In this document: positions 1 through 7,861 of the stretch, piece by piece
Layout of the letters: each line of letters opens with the position of its first letter
Position numbering within the stretch: position 1 is the first letter of the stretch
From: Rhodobacterales bacterium 34-62-10
GTDB lineage: Bacteria > Pseudomonadota > Alphaproteobacteria > Rhodobacterales > Rhodobacteraceae
Assembly (NCBI GenBank): GCA_002282555.1
Contig: NCJR01000030.1
Span: 1 to 13,787 of the forward strand
DNA length: 13,787 nt
Direction: 5' to 3'
The notes under the pieces: generated by a model
What the model was told of the DNA's origin: nothing
What the model saw: only the letters and a program-made list of their open reading frames with translations
Database searches by the model: none
Made by a program: the position numbers and the translations under genes

Positions 1-97
1 TCGCCCTGCAGGACGCGAAGACCGTGCGCACGAGCGCGCCGAACGTCGACGAGGTCTCGGTCGACGTGACGTTCCCCAAATACTCAAAAACCGCCGC
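1..97. other. Left-edge stretch with no assignable gene
   Basis: These bases lie beyond the stop codon of the MFS gene. Bases about 70-85 hold a copy of the CGTTCCCC/AAATACTC element seen elsewhere in the window. Bases 1-69 are about 70% G+C and stay open in plus frame 3, reading ALQDAKTVRTSAPNVDEVSV; this looks like protein sequence but has no stop before the frame runs into antisense MFS sequence. I cannot name a gene here. It could be chance, the remnant of a neighbouring gene, or an assembly junction. Confidence 0.3.
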
Positions 98-1309
98 TCA
101 GCCCAGCCGCACCGACACCCGCAGATGCAGCAGCGCCAGCCCCATCAGCCCCGCCGCCACCACCCCCAGCGGCCCCAGCCCGTTGCCTGCCAGCACCAGC
201 CCGCCAAAGGCCGATCCCAGCGCCGCGCCCACATAGATGCCGGCAGCATTCAGCGCCAGCATCACGGGTGCCGCATCAGGGGCCAACCCGATCAGCCGCG
301 CCTGCTGCGCCGCCATGAAGGACCAGCCGAAGATCGACCACAGCCCCAGCAATCCCATGGCCAAAGCGCCCGACAGGGCCGTGCTCTCGCCCCCCGCCCA
401 TGGCAGGGCCGAAAACCCCGGCAGCACCACAATCTGCGCCAGACACAGCAGGGTCAGCGTCCGCGCCGCTCCGACCCGGTCGCTCAGCGCGCCGCCCATC
501 ACATTGCCGATCACCGCCCCCACCCCGCAGACCAGCAGCGCCAGCGTGATCCCGTCGCGCCCCCAGCCCAGGTTCTGCGACAAAAGCGGCGCCAGAAAGG
601 TCTGCACCACATACCCCGCCGTCAGGAAACTCGCCGTGAACGTGACCGCCAGCATCAGCCGCCCGTTCCGCATCACCCGCCCCAGATCGCGCAGCGTCAC
701 CGGCTGGAACGACAATCCGCGCGGCACGATGGTCCAGATCAGCCACAGACAGGGCAGCAGCACCAGCAGCACCACCGCAAAGGCCATGCGCCAGCCATAG
801 GTATAGGCGATGAAACTGCCCAGCGGCAGACCCAGAACCTGACTCATGGTCATGCCGAAGAATACCGCCGCCAGCGCCTTGGCCCGTCGCTCCGGCGCGC
901 TCAGCCCCGCCGCCACCGCCGCCGCAACCGGCGTGAACAGCCCCGCCCCCGCCGCCGCGAAAATCCGGCTCAGATGCAGCGCCGCTTCCGTCGGCCAGAT
1001 CACCGGCACGGCGCAGCCCAGCCCGAACAGCGCCAGCCCCGCCGCCAGCACCCGCCGTCGCCCGATCCCGCCTGTCAGCGACACCAGCATCGGCGACAGC
1101 ACCGCATAGGCCACGGCATAGGTCGTCAGCACCGCCCCCGCACGCGCGGCCGTCACCCCCAGATCGGCGGATAGCGGCTCCAGCAACCCGATGATCATGA
1201 ACGCGCCCATGCCGATCACGAAATTCGACACCGACAGCACCGCGATCAGCAACCGGGGCACCGCGCCCGCCGCAGCACTACGATCCACAGAAGAAAAGGC
1301 AAGCGTCAT
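98..1309 (-). CDS. MFS efflux transporter, DHA1 type
   Basis: Inner-membrane major facilitator protein of 403 residues, the usual length for a 12-helix drug:H+ antiporter. Near residues 20-45 it has the DHA1 signature of helix 1 (NFVIGMGAFMIIGLLEPLSA followed by DLGVT). A motif-A-like loop, GGIGRRRVL, follows helix 2, and its echo, GGALSDRVGAARTL, lies in the second half. The rest is hydrophobic helices with short Arg-rich loops. The substrate cannot be read from sequence; exporters of this group move drugs, sugars or small metabolites. The frame opens at 1336, but I prefer the ATG at 1309 because GAGGG lies five bases before it. The gene follows tetR on the same strand after a 60-base gap, so the two are probably cotranscribed and the pump is under that repressor. 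Confidence 0.88.
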   Translation of the reverse strand: MTLAFSSVDRSAAAGAVPRLLIAVLSVSNFVIGMGAFMIIGLLEPLSADLGVTAARAGAVLTTYAVAYAVLSPMLVSLTGGIGRRRVLAAGLALFGLGCAVPVIWPTEAALHLSRIFAAAGAGLFTPVAAAVAAGLSAPERRAKALAAVFFGMTMSQVLGLPLGSFIAYTYGWRMAFAVVLLVLLPCLWLIWTIVPRGLSFQPVTLRDLGRVMRNGRLMLAVTFTASFLTAGYVVQTFLAPLLSQNLGWGRDGITLALLVCGVGAVIGNVMGGALSDRVGAARTLTLLCLAQIVVLPGFSALPWAGGESTALSGALAMGLLGLWSIFGWSFMAAQQARLIGLAPDAAPVMLALNAAGIYVGAALGSAFGGLVLAGNGLGPLGVVAAGLMGLALLHLRVSVRLG

Positions 1310-1369
1310 GGCGCCCTCATGCCACGGCCAATCCAAAGCCGCACCCGCAAAAGTACCGCCACCTCACGT

Positions 1370-2008
1370 TCACGTCTCAAGCCGCGCCTTCAGCCAGACC
1401 ATCAGCGCATCCTCCTCGGCCCGGTCCAACACCCGCGTGTTCAGCAACTCCATCGCCCGGATGCCCTGTATCGCCAGAAACGCCAGCGTCGCGATCTGCG
1501 GATCACTGGCATTGGCGCGGATACGGCGCAGAAAATCGCGCTCATGCCGCCGCACCGGGGCCAGCATGTCCGGGTCCTCGGCCAGCGCCGCCAACAGACC
1601 CGAGGCGGGCTTGGCCTCCCGCGTCCGCTCGGTCAGAAACTGCGCAATATAGGCCCGGATCGCGGCATCGGGGCGGCCTGTGCTTTCCTCGGCGGACATG
1701 GCCGCATCGAACCGGCTCAGGAAATCCTCGACCAAGGCCTCCATCAGACGGGTCTTCGATGGAAAATGATACAAAAGCCCGCCTTTCGACACGCCCGCCC
1801 TTGCCGCCACCGCATCCAGCGACAAATTCCCCGGTCCCGCGCAATGCGCCAGATCCTGCGCCGCATCCAGAATACGCCGGCGGGTATCGCTGCGCGGCGA
1901 TGCTGCGGATGGGGGCTTTTCGGCGGACGGATCGATGGCTGGCCTCCTTGCGGAAAGGGTCCGCACTTCGTTGACTTTACCGACCAGACGGTATAGTTCC
2001 AGCATCAT
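1370..2008 (-). CDS. TetR/AcrR-family transcriptional repressor
   Basis: Ligand-responsive DNA-binding repressor. Counting from the ATG at 2008, the helix-turn-helix domain covers about residues 43-90 (RRRILDAAQDLAHCAG, then LDAVAARAGVSKGGLLYHF, then PSKTRLMEAL), a textbook TetR N-terminus. The helical C-terminal part is a ligand/dimer domain whose ligand cannot be predicted. It is divergent from the RND efflux genes and upstream of the MFS gene, so it most likely represses both and itself. The start is uncertain. From 2008 the product is 212 residues with an unusually long 42-residue leader, and that leader's codons contain the palindrome at 1974-1997. A GTG lies at 1966, and a strong AAGGAGG sits six bases before an ATC at 1936. 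The true protein probably starts downstream of 2008. Confidence 0.9.
   Translation of the reverse strand: MMLELYRLVGKVNEVRTLSARRPAIDPSAEKPPSAASPRSDTRRRILDAAQDLAHCAGPGNLSLDAVAARAGVSKGGLLYHFPSKTRLMEALVEDFLSRFDAAMSAEESTGRPDAAIRAYIAQFLTERTREAKPASGLLAALAEDPDMLAPVRRHERDFLRRIRANASDPQIATLAFLAIQGIRAMELLNTRVLDRAEEDALMVWLKARLET
1971..1997 (+). promoter_or_regulatory. Candidate promoter of the RND efflux operon
   Basis: TTGACT (1971-1976) and TATAGT (1992-1997) resemble the -35 and -10 boxes, with a short 15-base spacer that is almost entirely the palindromic operator. Transcription would begin near 2004, leaving a leader of about 80 bases before the chosen adaptor start. The short spacing lowers confidence, although repressed or effector-controlled promoters can be suboptimal. 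Confidence 0.5.
1974..1997. promoter_or_regulatory. Probable TetR operator (imperfect palindrome)
   Basis: The core TACCG (1978-1982), six-base spacer, CGGTA (1989-1993) is a perfect inverted repeat. Extending outward, ACTTTACCG and CGGTATAGT pair at eight of nine positions. ACCG...CGGT arms of this kind are common in operators of TetR repressors of efflux pumps. The site lies between the divergent tetR and adaptor genes and overlaps promoter-like boxes on both strands, so a bound repressor would shut off both directions. Binding is inferred. Confidence 0.72.
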
Positions 2009-2018
2009 AAAATCAAGC
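1988..2018 (-). promoter_or_regulatory. Candidate tetR promoter, opposite strand of the same operator
   Basis: Read on the minus strand, TTGATT (about 2018-2013) is followed after 15 bases by TATACC (about 1997-1992), mirroring the plus-strand promoter across the palindrome. If it is used, transcription of tetR would start inside the upstream-most open frame, supporting a translation start downstream of the ATG at 2008. The evidence is box similarity only. Confidence 0.35.
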
Positions 2019-2087
2019 GACCTCTTCGCCCTTCCCCGGCACAGATCGTCGCATCACGATGTGTTACGCGGTTTTCGTTGCGTTTTC

Positions 2088-3266
2088 TTGCACAAACGTA
2101 TCATCATCGCCATCGTTCTTCTGGCACTGGTGGGGGGCGGGCTGATCGGGTTCAACCTGTTCCGTGACCGCATGATCACCCAGATCTTCGCCAATATGCC
2201 CGTGCAGCCACTGGCCGTCGAAACGGTCAAGGCAAAGCCGGTGACATGGCAACCCGCCCTCAACGGCATCGGCACGGTCAACGCCAACCAGGGGGTCGAA
2301 CTGACGGTCGAAGCGCCGGGCATCCTGCGCGACGTGGCGTTCGCGCCCAATACACAGGTCGAACAAGGCCAGCTTCTGATCCGCCTTGATGACGTGGTCC
2401 AGCGCGCCGATCTGCAAGCCGCGCGCACCCAGCTTGAACTGGAACAGGCCAACCTTGCCCGCCAGCAGGAACTGCAAAGCCGCGGCGTGGCCACCAATGC
2501 CACGCTCGAGGCGACGCAAGCCGCCTTCCGCGCCGCCGAAGCCCAGGTCGCCCGCGCCGAGGCCGTTCTGGAACAGCGCAGCGTAACCGCGCCCTTTGCC
2601 GGCACCATCGGCCTGTTGCGCGTCGATCTGGGCCAATATGTGCAGCCCGGCACCATCATCGCGACCCTGCAGGACCTTGATACGATGCGCGTCGATTTCA
2701 GCCTGCCGGAACAGAATCTGCCCGATCTCTTCATCGGCCAGACCCTCGCGTTGCGCAGCGACGAGACCGCGCAAGCCTTTCAGGGCCGGATCACCGGGAT
2801 CGACCCGCGCGTCGACCCCTCCAGCCGCCTCGCCGCCGTGCGCGCCACCGTTGATGGCGCAGGCGGCACCCTGACACCGGGGCAATTCGTGCGCCTGCAA
2901 ATCGACCTGCCCACCGAATCCGATGTCATCGCCCTGCCGCAAACCGCCCTGATCAGCAGCCTCTACGGTGATTTCGTCTATGTCATCCGCCCGCAGGAGG
3001 ATGACGCCGACACGCTCGAGGCCAGACAGGTCTTCGTCACACCCGGCCGCCGCTCGGACGGGATGATCGAAATCCGCGACGGCATCGCGGCGGGCGATCT
3101 GATCGTGACATCGGGCCAGAACCGCCTGTCCAACGGCGCACCGGTCACGCTGGCCGAAGACAGCCCCACCAAAGACACCGCCACAGAAAACACCGCCACA
3201 GAAAACACCGCCACAGAAGACAGCCCCACCGAAGACGCTGGTACGGCGGATGAGGTGACCGAATGA
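2088..3266 (+). CDS. RND efflux periplasmic adaptor subunit (membrane fusion protein)
   Basis: Adaptor that links the inner-membrane RND pump to an outer-membrane channel. From the TTG at 2088 it has 392 residues: an uncleaved membrane anchor (about 4-23, IIIAIVLLALVGGGLIGF), first lipoyl half (70-102), alpha-helical hairpin rich in Glu, Gln and Ala (103-163), second lipoyl half (165-200, VTAPFAGTIGLLRVDLGQ), beta-barrel (200-275), membrane-proximal domain (280-356) and a Thr/Glu-rich tail (357-392) of five-residue repeats. There is no lipobox, so it is anchored by a helix. The frame extends back to an ATG at 1935, but that would put the promoter and operator inside the gene. GTG 2061 is the other option; neither start has a clear ribosome binding site. 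The stop overlaps the next start (ATGA). Confidence 0.9.
   Translation: MHKRIIIAIVLLALVGGGLIGFNLFRDRMITQIFANMPVQPLAVETVKAKPVTWQPALNGIGTVNANQGVELTVEAPGILRDVAFAPNTQVEQGQLLIRLDDVVQRADLQAARTQLELEQANLARQQELQSRGVATNATLEATQAAFRAAEAQVARAEAVLEQRSVTAPFAGTIGLLRVDLGQYVQPGTIIATLQDLDTMRVDFSLPEQNLPDLFIGQTLALRSDETAQAFQGRITGIDPRVDPSSRLAAVRATVDGAGGTLTPGQFVRLQIDLPTESDVIALPQTALISSLYGDFVYVIRPQEDDADTLEARQVFVTPGRRSDGMIEIRDGIAAGDLIVTSGQNRLSNGAPVTLAEDSPTKDTATENTATENTATEDSPTEDAGTADEVTE
3156..3240 (+). repeat. 15-base-period tandem repeat in the adaptor gene
   Basis: Three consecutive 15-base units, ACACCGCCACAGAAA, occupy 3175-3189, 3190-3204 and 3205-3219 (the last ends in G). They are flanked by two identical GAAGACAGCCCCACC copies at 3156-3170 and 3216-3230, in the same register. 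The array encodes pentapeptides of the type DSPTK, DTATE, NTATE, NTATE, DSPTE. It forms the acidic, probably disordered C-terminal tail of the adaptor and could change length by replication slippage without shifting the frame. Confidence 0.88.
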
Positions 3267-6200
3267 GCCTGTCCGAACTTTTCATCAAACGCCCCGTCGC
3301 CTCGACGGTGCTGGGCCTGCTGATCGTCCTTCTGGGCCTGCAGGGGATGTTCAACCTGCAAACCCGGCAATATCCCGAAGTGGATGAAACCGTCGTCACC
3401 GTCACCACGGTCTATCCCGGCGCCTCGGCCGAACTGATCCAGGGCTTCGTGACCTCCCCCATCGCGGCGGCGGTGGCCACAGCCGAAGGCGTGGATTACG
3501 TCACCACGCAATCGCGCCCCTCGGCCTCGGTCGTGACCGTGCAGATGCGGCTGGGCCAGAACCCCGATACCGCGCTCACCGAAGTCATGTCCAAGGTGCA
3601 GCAGGTCCGCTCGCAACTGCCGCAGGACGCCGAAGATCCCAGCATCGTCAAGGGCACGGGCCAGACCTTCGCCACCATGTATCTGGGCGTGCAGAACCCC
3701 GCGATGACGCCCGAACAGATCACCGAATATATCGAACGGGTGATCGTGCCGCGCATGTCCACCATCGACGGCGTGGCGGAATCGCAGGTGCTGGGCGGGC
3801 AAAGCTATGCCATGCGCGTCTGGGTCGATCCGGTCCGGCTGGCCGGACAGGGCCTGACCGCCTCGGATGTCAGCAGCGCGATCAACGGCGCGAACTTCCT
3901 CGCCGCGCCCGGTCGCACGACCAATGAGCTGGTCAGCTATGCGATCACCATGGAATCGACGCTGCAAACGCCCGAAGCCTTCGGCATGTTGCCGATCTCG
4001 GGCAGCGGCGACGAGGTGGTGCGCCTGCATGACGTGGCCCGGATCGAACTGGCCGCCGAAAGCACCGATACGATCGTGAATTTCAACGGGCGACCCGGCA
4101 CCTTCATCGGCGTGTTCCCGACCCCCTCGGCCAACCCTTTGGATACATCCGCCAATGTGCTGGCCGAATTGCCCGCCATTCAGGACAGCCTGCCCGAAGG
4201 CATGACCCTGACCATGATGTATGACGCGACCGAACAGATCGCCGCCTCCATCGACGAGGTGTTGCGCACCATCATCGAAGCCACGGTGATCGTGGCCGTG
4301 ATCATCCTGCTGTTTCTCGGCTCGATGCGCTCGGTGATGATGCCCCTGGTGGCGATCCCGCTCTCGCTGGTGGGTGTGATGTTCATCCTGTTCCTGATGG
4401 GCTATTCGATCAACCTGCTGACCCTTCTGGCCATGGTGCTGGCCATCGGTCTGGTGGTGGATGACGCGATCATCGTGGTGGAAAACGTGCAGCGCCATAT
4501 CGATGATGGCCTCAGCCCGATGCAGGCGGCCTTCACGTCGATGCGCGAACTCTCGACCGCCATCATCGCGATGATGCTGACGCTGATCGCGGTGTTCCTG
4601 CCCTTGTTCTTCACCGGCGGTCTGACCGGGGCATTGTTCCGCGAATTCGCGGTCACGCTGGCGGGGGCCGTGTTCATCTCGGGCATCGTCGCGCTGACCA
4701 TCTCGCCGATGATGGCCGCGCGCCTGCTGAAAAAGGGCGGCGAGAACCGCTTCCAGAAACGCCTGAACCGCGGCTTCACCCGCTTTGAAGGCTGGTATGA
4801 GCGCCGCGTGGCCTCCTCGCTGGATTACCTGCCGGTGACGGTGCTGATGGTGGTCGTGCTGATGGGGGTGACGGGCTATCTCTTCACCAAGACCTCCTCG
4901 GAACTCGCCCCTGAGGAGGATTCGGGCGCGCTCTTTTCCTTCGTGAACGCCCCCGCCTATGCCACGGCGGATTATACCCAACGATATGTCGATCAGATGC
5001 GGACACGGACGCAGGACCTGCCGGAACTGTCGGCCAATTTCTCGATCACCGGCTTCGGCGGGGCGACCAATTCCGCCATCATGCTCTGGGCCTTTGACGA
5101 CTGGGCCGACCGGGACAGATCGCAGGCCGAGATTCAGGCCGATCTGCAGGCGCGCCTTGCGCCCATCGCGGGTGTGCAGGCGTTTGTCTTCGCGCCCCCC
5201 TCCCTGCCCGGCGCGGGCGGCGGACTGCCGATCTCGTTTGTGGTGCAATCGACGGGTGATCCCGCGCAGGTCTATGAAGTGGCCGAGAAAATCCGCGCCG
5301 CCGCACAGGACTCGGGCCGCTTCATCGTGGTGCAGAACTCGCTGAACTTCGACACGACCCAGATCGTGATCCGCATCGACCGCGACCGCGCCGCCGCCCT
5401 CAACCTGCCCGCGGCCCAGATCGGCGCGACCCTTGGCCTGCTTGTGGGCGCGGGGCCGATCTCGCAATTCGACCGTGACAGCAACAGCTATGACGTGATC
5501 CTGCAGGTGCCGCAGGAATACCGCGACAACCCCGAGCGGCTGGGAGAGCTTTTCGTGCGCGCCACCACCGGCGAGATGGTCCCCCTCTCGGCCGTGATCG
5601 ACGTGGACACCCGCGCCGCCCCCGCCACGATCGAACAGTTCAACCAGCTCAACTCCGCCACGATCACCGCACTGCCGATCCCGGGCGTCTCTACCGGCGA
5701 CGGTCTGGCCAAGATCGAGGAAGTGGCAGGCCCCCTCCTGCCCGGCGGCTTCTTCGTGGATTACGCCGGCCAGTCGCGGCTCGAGAAGTCCGAAGGCAGC
5801 ACGATCCTCGTGGCCTTCGCCCTGGCCATCGTGGTGATCTATCTGGTGCTGGCCGCCCAATTCGAAAGCTTCCGCGACCCGCTGATCATCCTGATGTCGG
5901 TGCCCTTGTCGATCTTCGGCGTGATCGTGCCCCTGAACCTTGGCCTTGGCACGCTGAACATCTACACGCAGGTGGGGCTGATCACCCTGATCGGCCTGAT
6001 CACCAAACACGGCATCCTGCTGGTCGAATTCGCCAACCAGCTGCGCCACGAAAAGGGCCTCAGCCGCGAGGCGGGGATCGTGGCCTCGGCCAAACAGCGC
6101 CTGCGCCCGATCCTGATGACCACGGCGGCCACGGCGCTTGGCGTGGTGCCGCTGATGACAGCGGATGGCGCAGGGGCGGCCGCGCGTTTCGCCATGGGTC

Positions 6201-6334
6201 TGGTGATCTTCGCTGGCATCACCGTCGGCACGCTGTTCACGCTGTTCGTGGTGCCCGCTTTCTACGCCCTGATCTCGCGCCGCGAGATGTCACCCGATCC
6301 CGAGGAGCCGGTGATCGAACCCAGCCGCGCCTGA
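3263..6334 (+). CDS. RND multidrug efflux pump, permease subunit (HAE1 family)
   Basis: Inner-membrane, proton-driven trimeric pump expelling hydrophobic compounds from membrane and periplasm. At 1023 residues it is close to AcrB. It opens MSLSELFIKRPVASTVLGLL, the typical first helix, followed by the porter domain. The proton-relay residues are present: the Asp pair D400-D401 in helix 4 (AIGLVVDDAIIVVENV), K915 in helix 10 (GLITKHGILLVEFAN) and the helix 11 motif RLRPILMTTAATALGV. Two large periplasmic loops lie between helices 1-2 and 7-8. It overlaps the adaptor gene by ATGA, so translation is coupled and stoichiometry linked. The TolC-like channel must be encoded elsewhere. Substrate range cannot be predicted. 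Control is probably by the divergent TetR. Confidence 0.96.
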   Translation: MSLSELFIKRPVASTVLGLLIVLLGLQGMFNLQTRQYPEVDETVVTVTTVYPGASAELIQGFVTSPIAAAVATAEGVDYVTTQSRPSASVVTVQMRLGQNPDTALTEVMSKVQQVRSQLPQDAEDPSIVKGTGQTFATMYLGVQNPAMTPEQITEYIERVIVPRMSTIDGVAESQVLGGQSYAMRVWVDPVRLAGQGLTASDVSSAINGANFLAAPGRTTNELVSYAITMESTLQTPEAFGMLPISGSGDEVVRLHDVARIELAAESTDTIVNFNGRPGTFIGVFPTPSANPLDTSANVLAELPAIQDSLPEGMTLTMMYDATEQIAASIDEVLRTIIEATVIVAVIILLFLGSMRSVMMPLVAIPLSLVGVMFILFLMGYSINLLTLLAMVLAIGLVVDDAIIVVENVQRHIDDGLSPMQAAFTSMRELSTAIIAMMLTLIAVFLPLFFTGGLTGALFREFAVTLAGAVFISGIVALTISPMMAARLLKKGGENRFQKRLNRGFTRFEGWYERRVASSLDYLPVTVLMVVVLMGVTGYLFTKTSSELAPEEDSGALFSFVNAPAYATADYTQRYVDQMRTRTQDLPELSANFSITGFGGATNSAIMLWAFDDWADRDRSQAEIQADLQARLAPIAGVQAFVFAPPSLPGAGGGLPISFVVQSTGDPAQVYEVAEKIRAAAQDSGRFIVVQNSLNFDTTQIVIRIDRDRAAALNLPAAQIGATLGLLVGAGPISQFDRDSNSYDVILQVPQEYRDNPERLGELFVRATTGEMVPLSAVIDVDTRAAPATIEQFNQLNSATITALPIPGVSTGDGLAKIEEVAGPLLPGGFFVDYAGQSRLEKSEGSTILVAFALAIVVIYLVLAAQFESFRDPLIILMSVPLSIFGVIVPLNLGLGTLNIYTQVGLITLIGLITKHGILLVEFANQLRHEKGLSREAGIVASAKQRLRPILMTTAATALGVVPLMTADGAGAAARFAMGLVIFAGITVGTLFTLFVVPAFYALISRREMSPDPEEPVIEPSRA

Positions 6335-6356
6335 GTATTTGAAGAACAGTGAAGCC

Positions 6357-6388
6357 AAAGGCCCGTGTCCGATGTGACGCGGGCCTTT
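6357..6388. terminator. Bidirectional hairpin terminator between the RND pump and pyrD
   Basis: AAAGGCCCG (6357-6365) pairs perfectly with CGGGCCTTT (6380-6388) around a 14-base loop. It has A residues on one side and T residues on the other, so it can act on both strands. It lies 22 bases after the pump stop and 11 bases after the convergent pyrD stop. The T-runs are short, so efficiency is uncertain. Confidence 0.75.
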
Positions 6389-6399
6389 CCGGTTCCGGC

Positions 6400-7458
6400 C
6401 TAGAGCCAGTCACCGCGCCCCGTGCCCACCGCATCGGCAACGCAGGCGAACCCATCGCGCGCCAGCAGATCATCCAGCCCCCGCGCGATCTTCGGCACCA
6501 CAGACAGCCCGTGATAGACCAGCGCCGTATAAAGCTGCACCGCCGAGGCGCCGGCCCGGATCTTCTGATAGGCCTGCTCCGCCGAACTGATGCCACCCAC
6601 CCCGATCAAGGGGATCGTGCCATCTGTCAGCCGCGACAGTTGCGCCAGCACCCGCGTGGATTTCTCGAACAAAGGCGCGCCCGACAGCCCGCCCTTTTCG
6701 TCGCGATGCGCGCTGTGCAATCCCGCCCGGTCCAGCGTGGTGTTGGTGGCGATGATCGCCTCGATACCCGCCGCCCGCGCAACATCGGCAATCTCGGACA
6801 GTTCCGCCACCGTCAGATCCGGCGCGATCTTCAGAAACACCGGAATGGGACGCGGCAACCAGTTGCGCGCCTCCATCACCCCGGCAAGCAAGGCCGACAA
6901 CGCCTCGGCCCCCTGCAAATCCCGCAGCTTTTCGGTATTGGGCGAGGATACATTGACCGTGGCAAAATCCAGATGCCGCCCGCAATGCGCCAGCACGCGG
7001 GCAAAATCCTCGGCCCGGTCCGCGCTGTCCTTGTTGGCCCCAAGGTTCAACCCGATCACCGCATCCTTGGGACGCTGGGCAAGGCGCTTTTCCATCGCCT
7101 CCATGCCCTCGTTGTTGAAGCCGAAGCGGTTGATCGCGGCGCGGTCCTCGGTCAGGCGGAACAGGCGCGGGCGCGGATTGCCGGGCTGCGCGCGCGGCGT
7201 GGTCGCCCCCGCCTCGATGAAGCCAAAGCCCGCCCGCGCCAATGGCCCCAGCGCATCGCCATTCTTGTCAAACCCCGCGGCCAGTCCCACCGGATTGGGC
7301 AACTCCAACCCCGCCACCGTCGTGCGCAACCGCGCGGACGTGACAGGCCCCGGCAGCGGCACCAACCCCGAAGTCAGCGCCCGGATCGCCAGACCATGCG
7401 CACGCTCGGGATCGACACGGCGCAACGCAGCCAGACCGATGCGTTCCAACAGGCTCAT
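6400..7458 (-). CDS. Dihydroorotate dehydrogenase (quinone), class 2
   Basis: Oxidises dihydroorotate to orotate in pyrimidine synthesis, passing electrons to membrane quinone; peripheral on the cytoplasmic face of the inner membrane. It has 352 residues, normal for class 2. An N-terminal helical segment (about 1-30) is the quinone/membrane-binding part. FMN and substrate motifs follow: [19 protein letters not shown] (K65), [19 protein letters not shown] (86-102), NRFGFNNEG (110-118) and NVSSPNT, with S172 at the position of the class 2 catalytic serine. [26 protein letters not shown] and the phosphate loop [15 protein letters not shown] complete the barrel. The ATG at 7458 overlaps the stop of the DUF952 gene (ATGA), indicating translational coupling. 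The open frame continues upstream, but only this start matches the family N-terminus. Confidence 0.97.
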   Translation of the reverse strand: MSLLERIGLAALRRVDPERAHGLAIRALTSGLVPLPGPVTSARLRTTVAGLELPNPVGLAAGFDKNGDALGPLARAGFGFIEAGATTPRAQPGNPRPRLFRLTEDRAAINRFGFNNEGMEAMEKRLAQRPKDAVIGLNLGANKDSADRAEDFARVLAHCGRHLDFATVNVSSPNTEKLRDLQGAEALSALLAGVMEARNWLPRPIPVFLKIAPDLTVAELSEIADVARAAGIEAIIATNTTLDRAGLHSAHRDEKGGLSGAPLFEKSTRVLAQLSRLTDGTIPLIGVGGISSAEQAYQKIRAGASAVQLYTALVYHGLSVVPKIARGLDDLLARDGFACVADAVGTGRGDWL

Positions 7459-7793
7459 ATCATCTGCTCCGGAAAACGGTGCTGCCCATCCACCAAGGGC
7501 AACTCCCTGTGCCACAGCACATCCGACAGCCGCAATTCCCGGTAGAGATGCGGAAACAGCGCCCCACCCCGCGACGGCTCCCACCGCAGGGCATCGCCCA
7601 GCCGATCCGCCTCCAGCGCCAGCAGAACCAAGCCGTCCTCGCCCGCGAAATGTTTCGCCGCGGTCTCGGTCGCCTGTGCAGCGGTCGAGAAATGCACATA
7701 GCCATCGGCCAGATCGACAGGCGCGCCAAGGGTCTGCCCCTCGGCCTGCAAAGCCGCCCATTCGGGGGCGCGGAATATCTTGTAAATCAGCAT
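7455..7793 (-). CDS. DUF952 family protein
   Basis: Small cytoplasmic protein of 112 residues belonging to DUF952, recognised by the opening MLIYKIF, the central [11 protein letters not shown] and the late FPHLYREL motif. The family has no established biochemical role; a relation to ADP-ribosyl-type folds has been suggested but I cannot confirm it. It sits directly before pyrD with a 4-base overlap, an arrangement I recall from many alphaproteobacteria, which suggests a housekeeping rather than an accessory function. A G-rich stretch (GGGGGCGGC) lies just before the ATG. The upstream thioesterase ends 68 bases before it, so readthrough from the same promoter is plausible. Confidence 0.85.
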   Translation of the reverse strand: MLIYKIFRAPEWAALQAEGQTLGAPVDLADGYVHFSTAAQATETAAKHFAGEDGLVLLALEADRLGDALRWEPSRGGALFPHLYRELRLSDVLWHRELPLVDGQHRFPEQMI

Positions 7794-7819
7794 GCCGCCC
7801 CCATGCCGCGCAATCCCCG

Positions 7820-7841
7820 CCCCGTCAAGCCCCCGTCAAGC
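7820..7841. repeat. Tandem 11-base duplication between genes
   Basis: CCCCGTCAAGC occurs twice in direct succession (7820-7830 and 7831-7841) in the short gap between the second thioesterase and the DUF952 gene. On the minus strand each copy reads GCTTGACGGGG, containing a TTGACG -35-like hexamer, but I see no matching -10 box, so a promoter is not supported. Confidence 0.6.
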
Positions 7842-7861
7842 ACCCCGCCAAGCGCGACACG

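Noticed and set aside
125..1174. A 349-codon plus-strand frame opposite the MFS gene, full of Gln, Arg and His
   Set aside because: Its repetitive-looking composition comes from reading Leu/Ala-rich membrane protein codons backwards; there is no recognisable domain.
2978..6049. A 1023-codon minus-strand open frame opposite the RND pump
   Set aside because: Its product is extremely rich in His, Gln, Arg and Asp, the usual result of reading a GC-rich gene antisense. The plus-strand RND protein has all family motifs.
7820..7841. An internal promoter for DUF952-pyrD from the duplicated TTGACG
   Set aside because: No -10-like sequence occurs at the right distance; the following bases are almost pure G+C.
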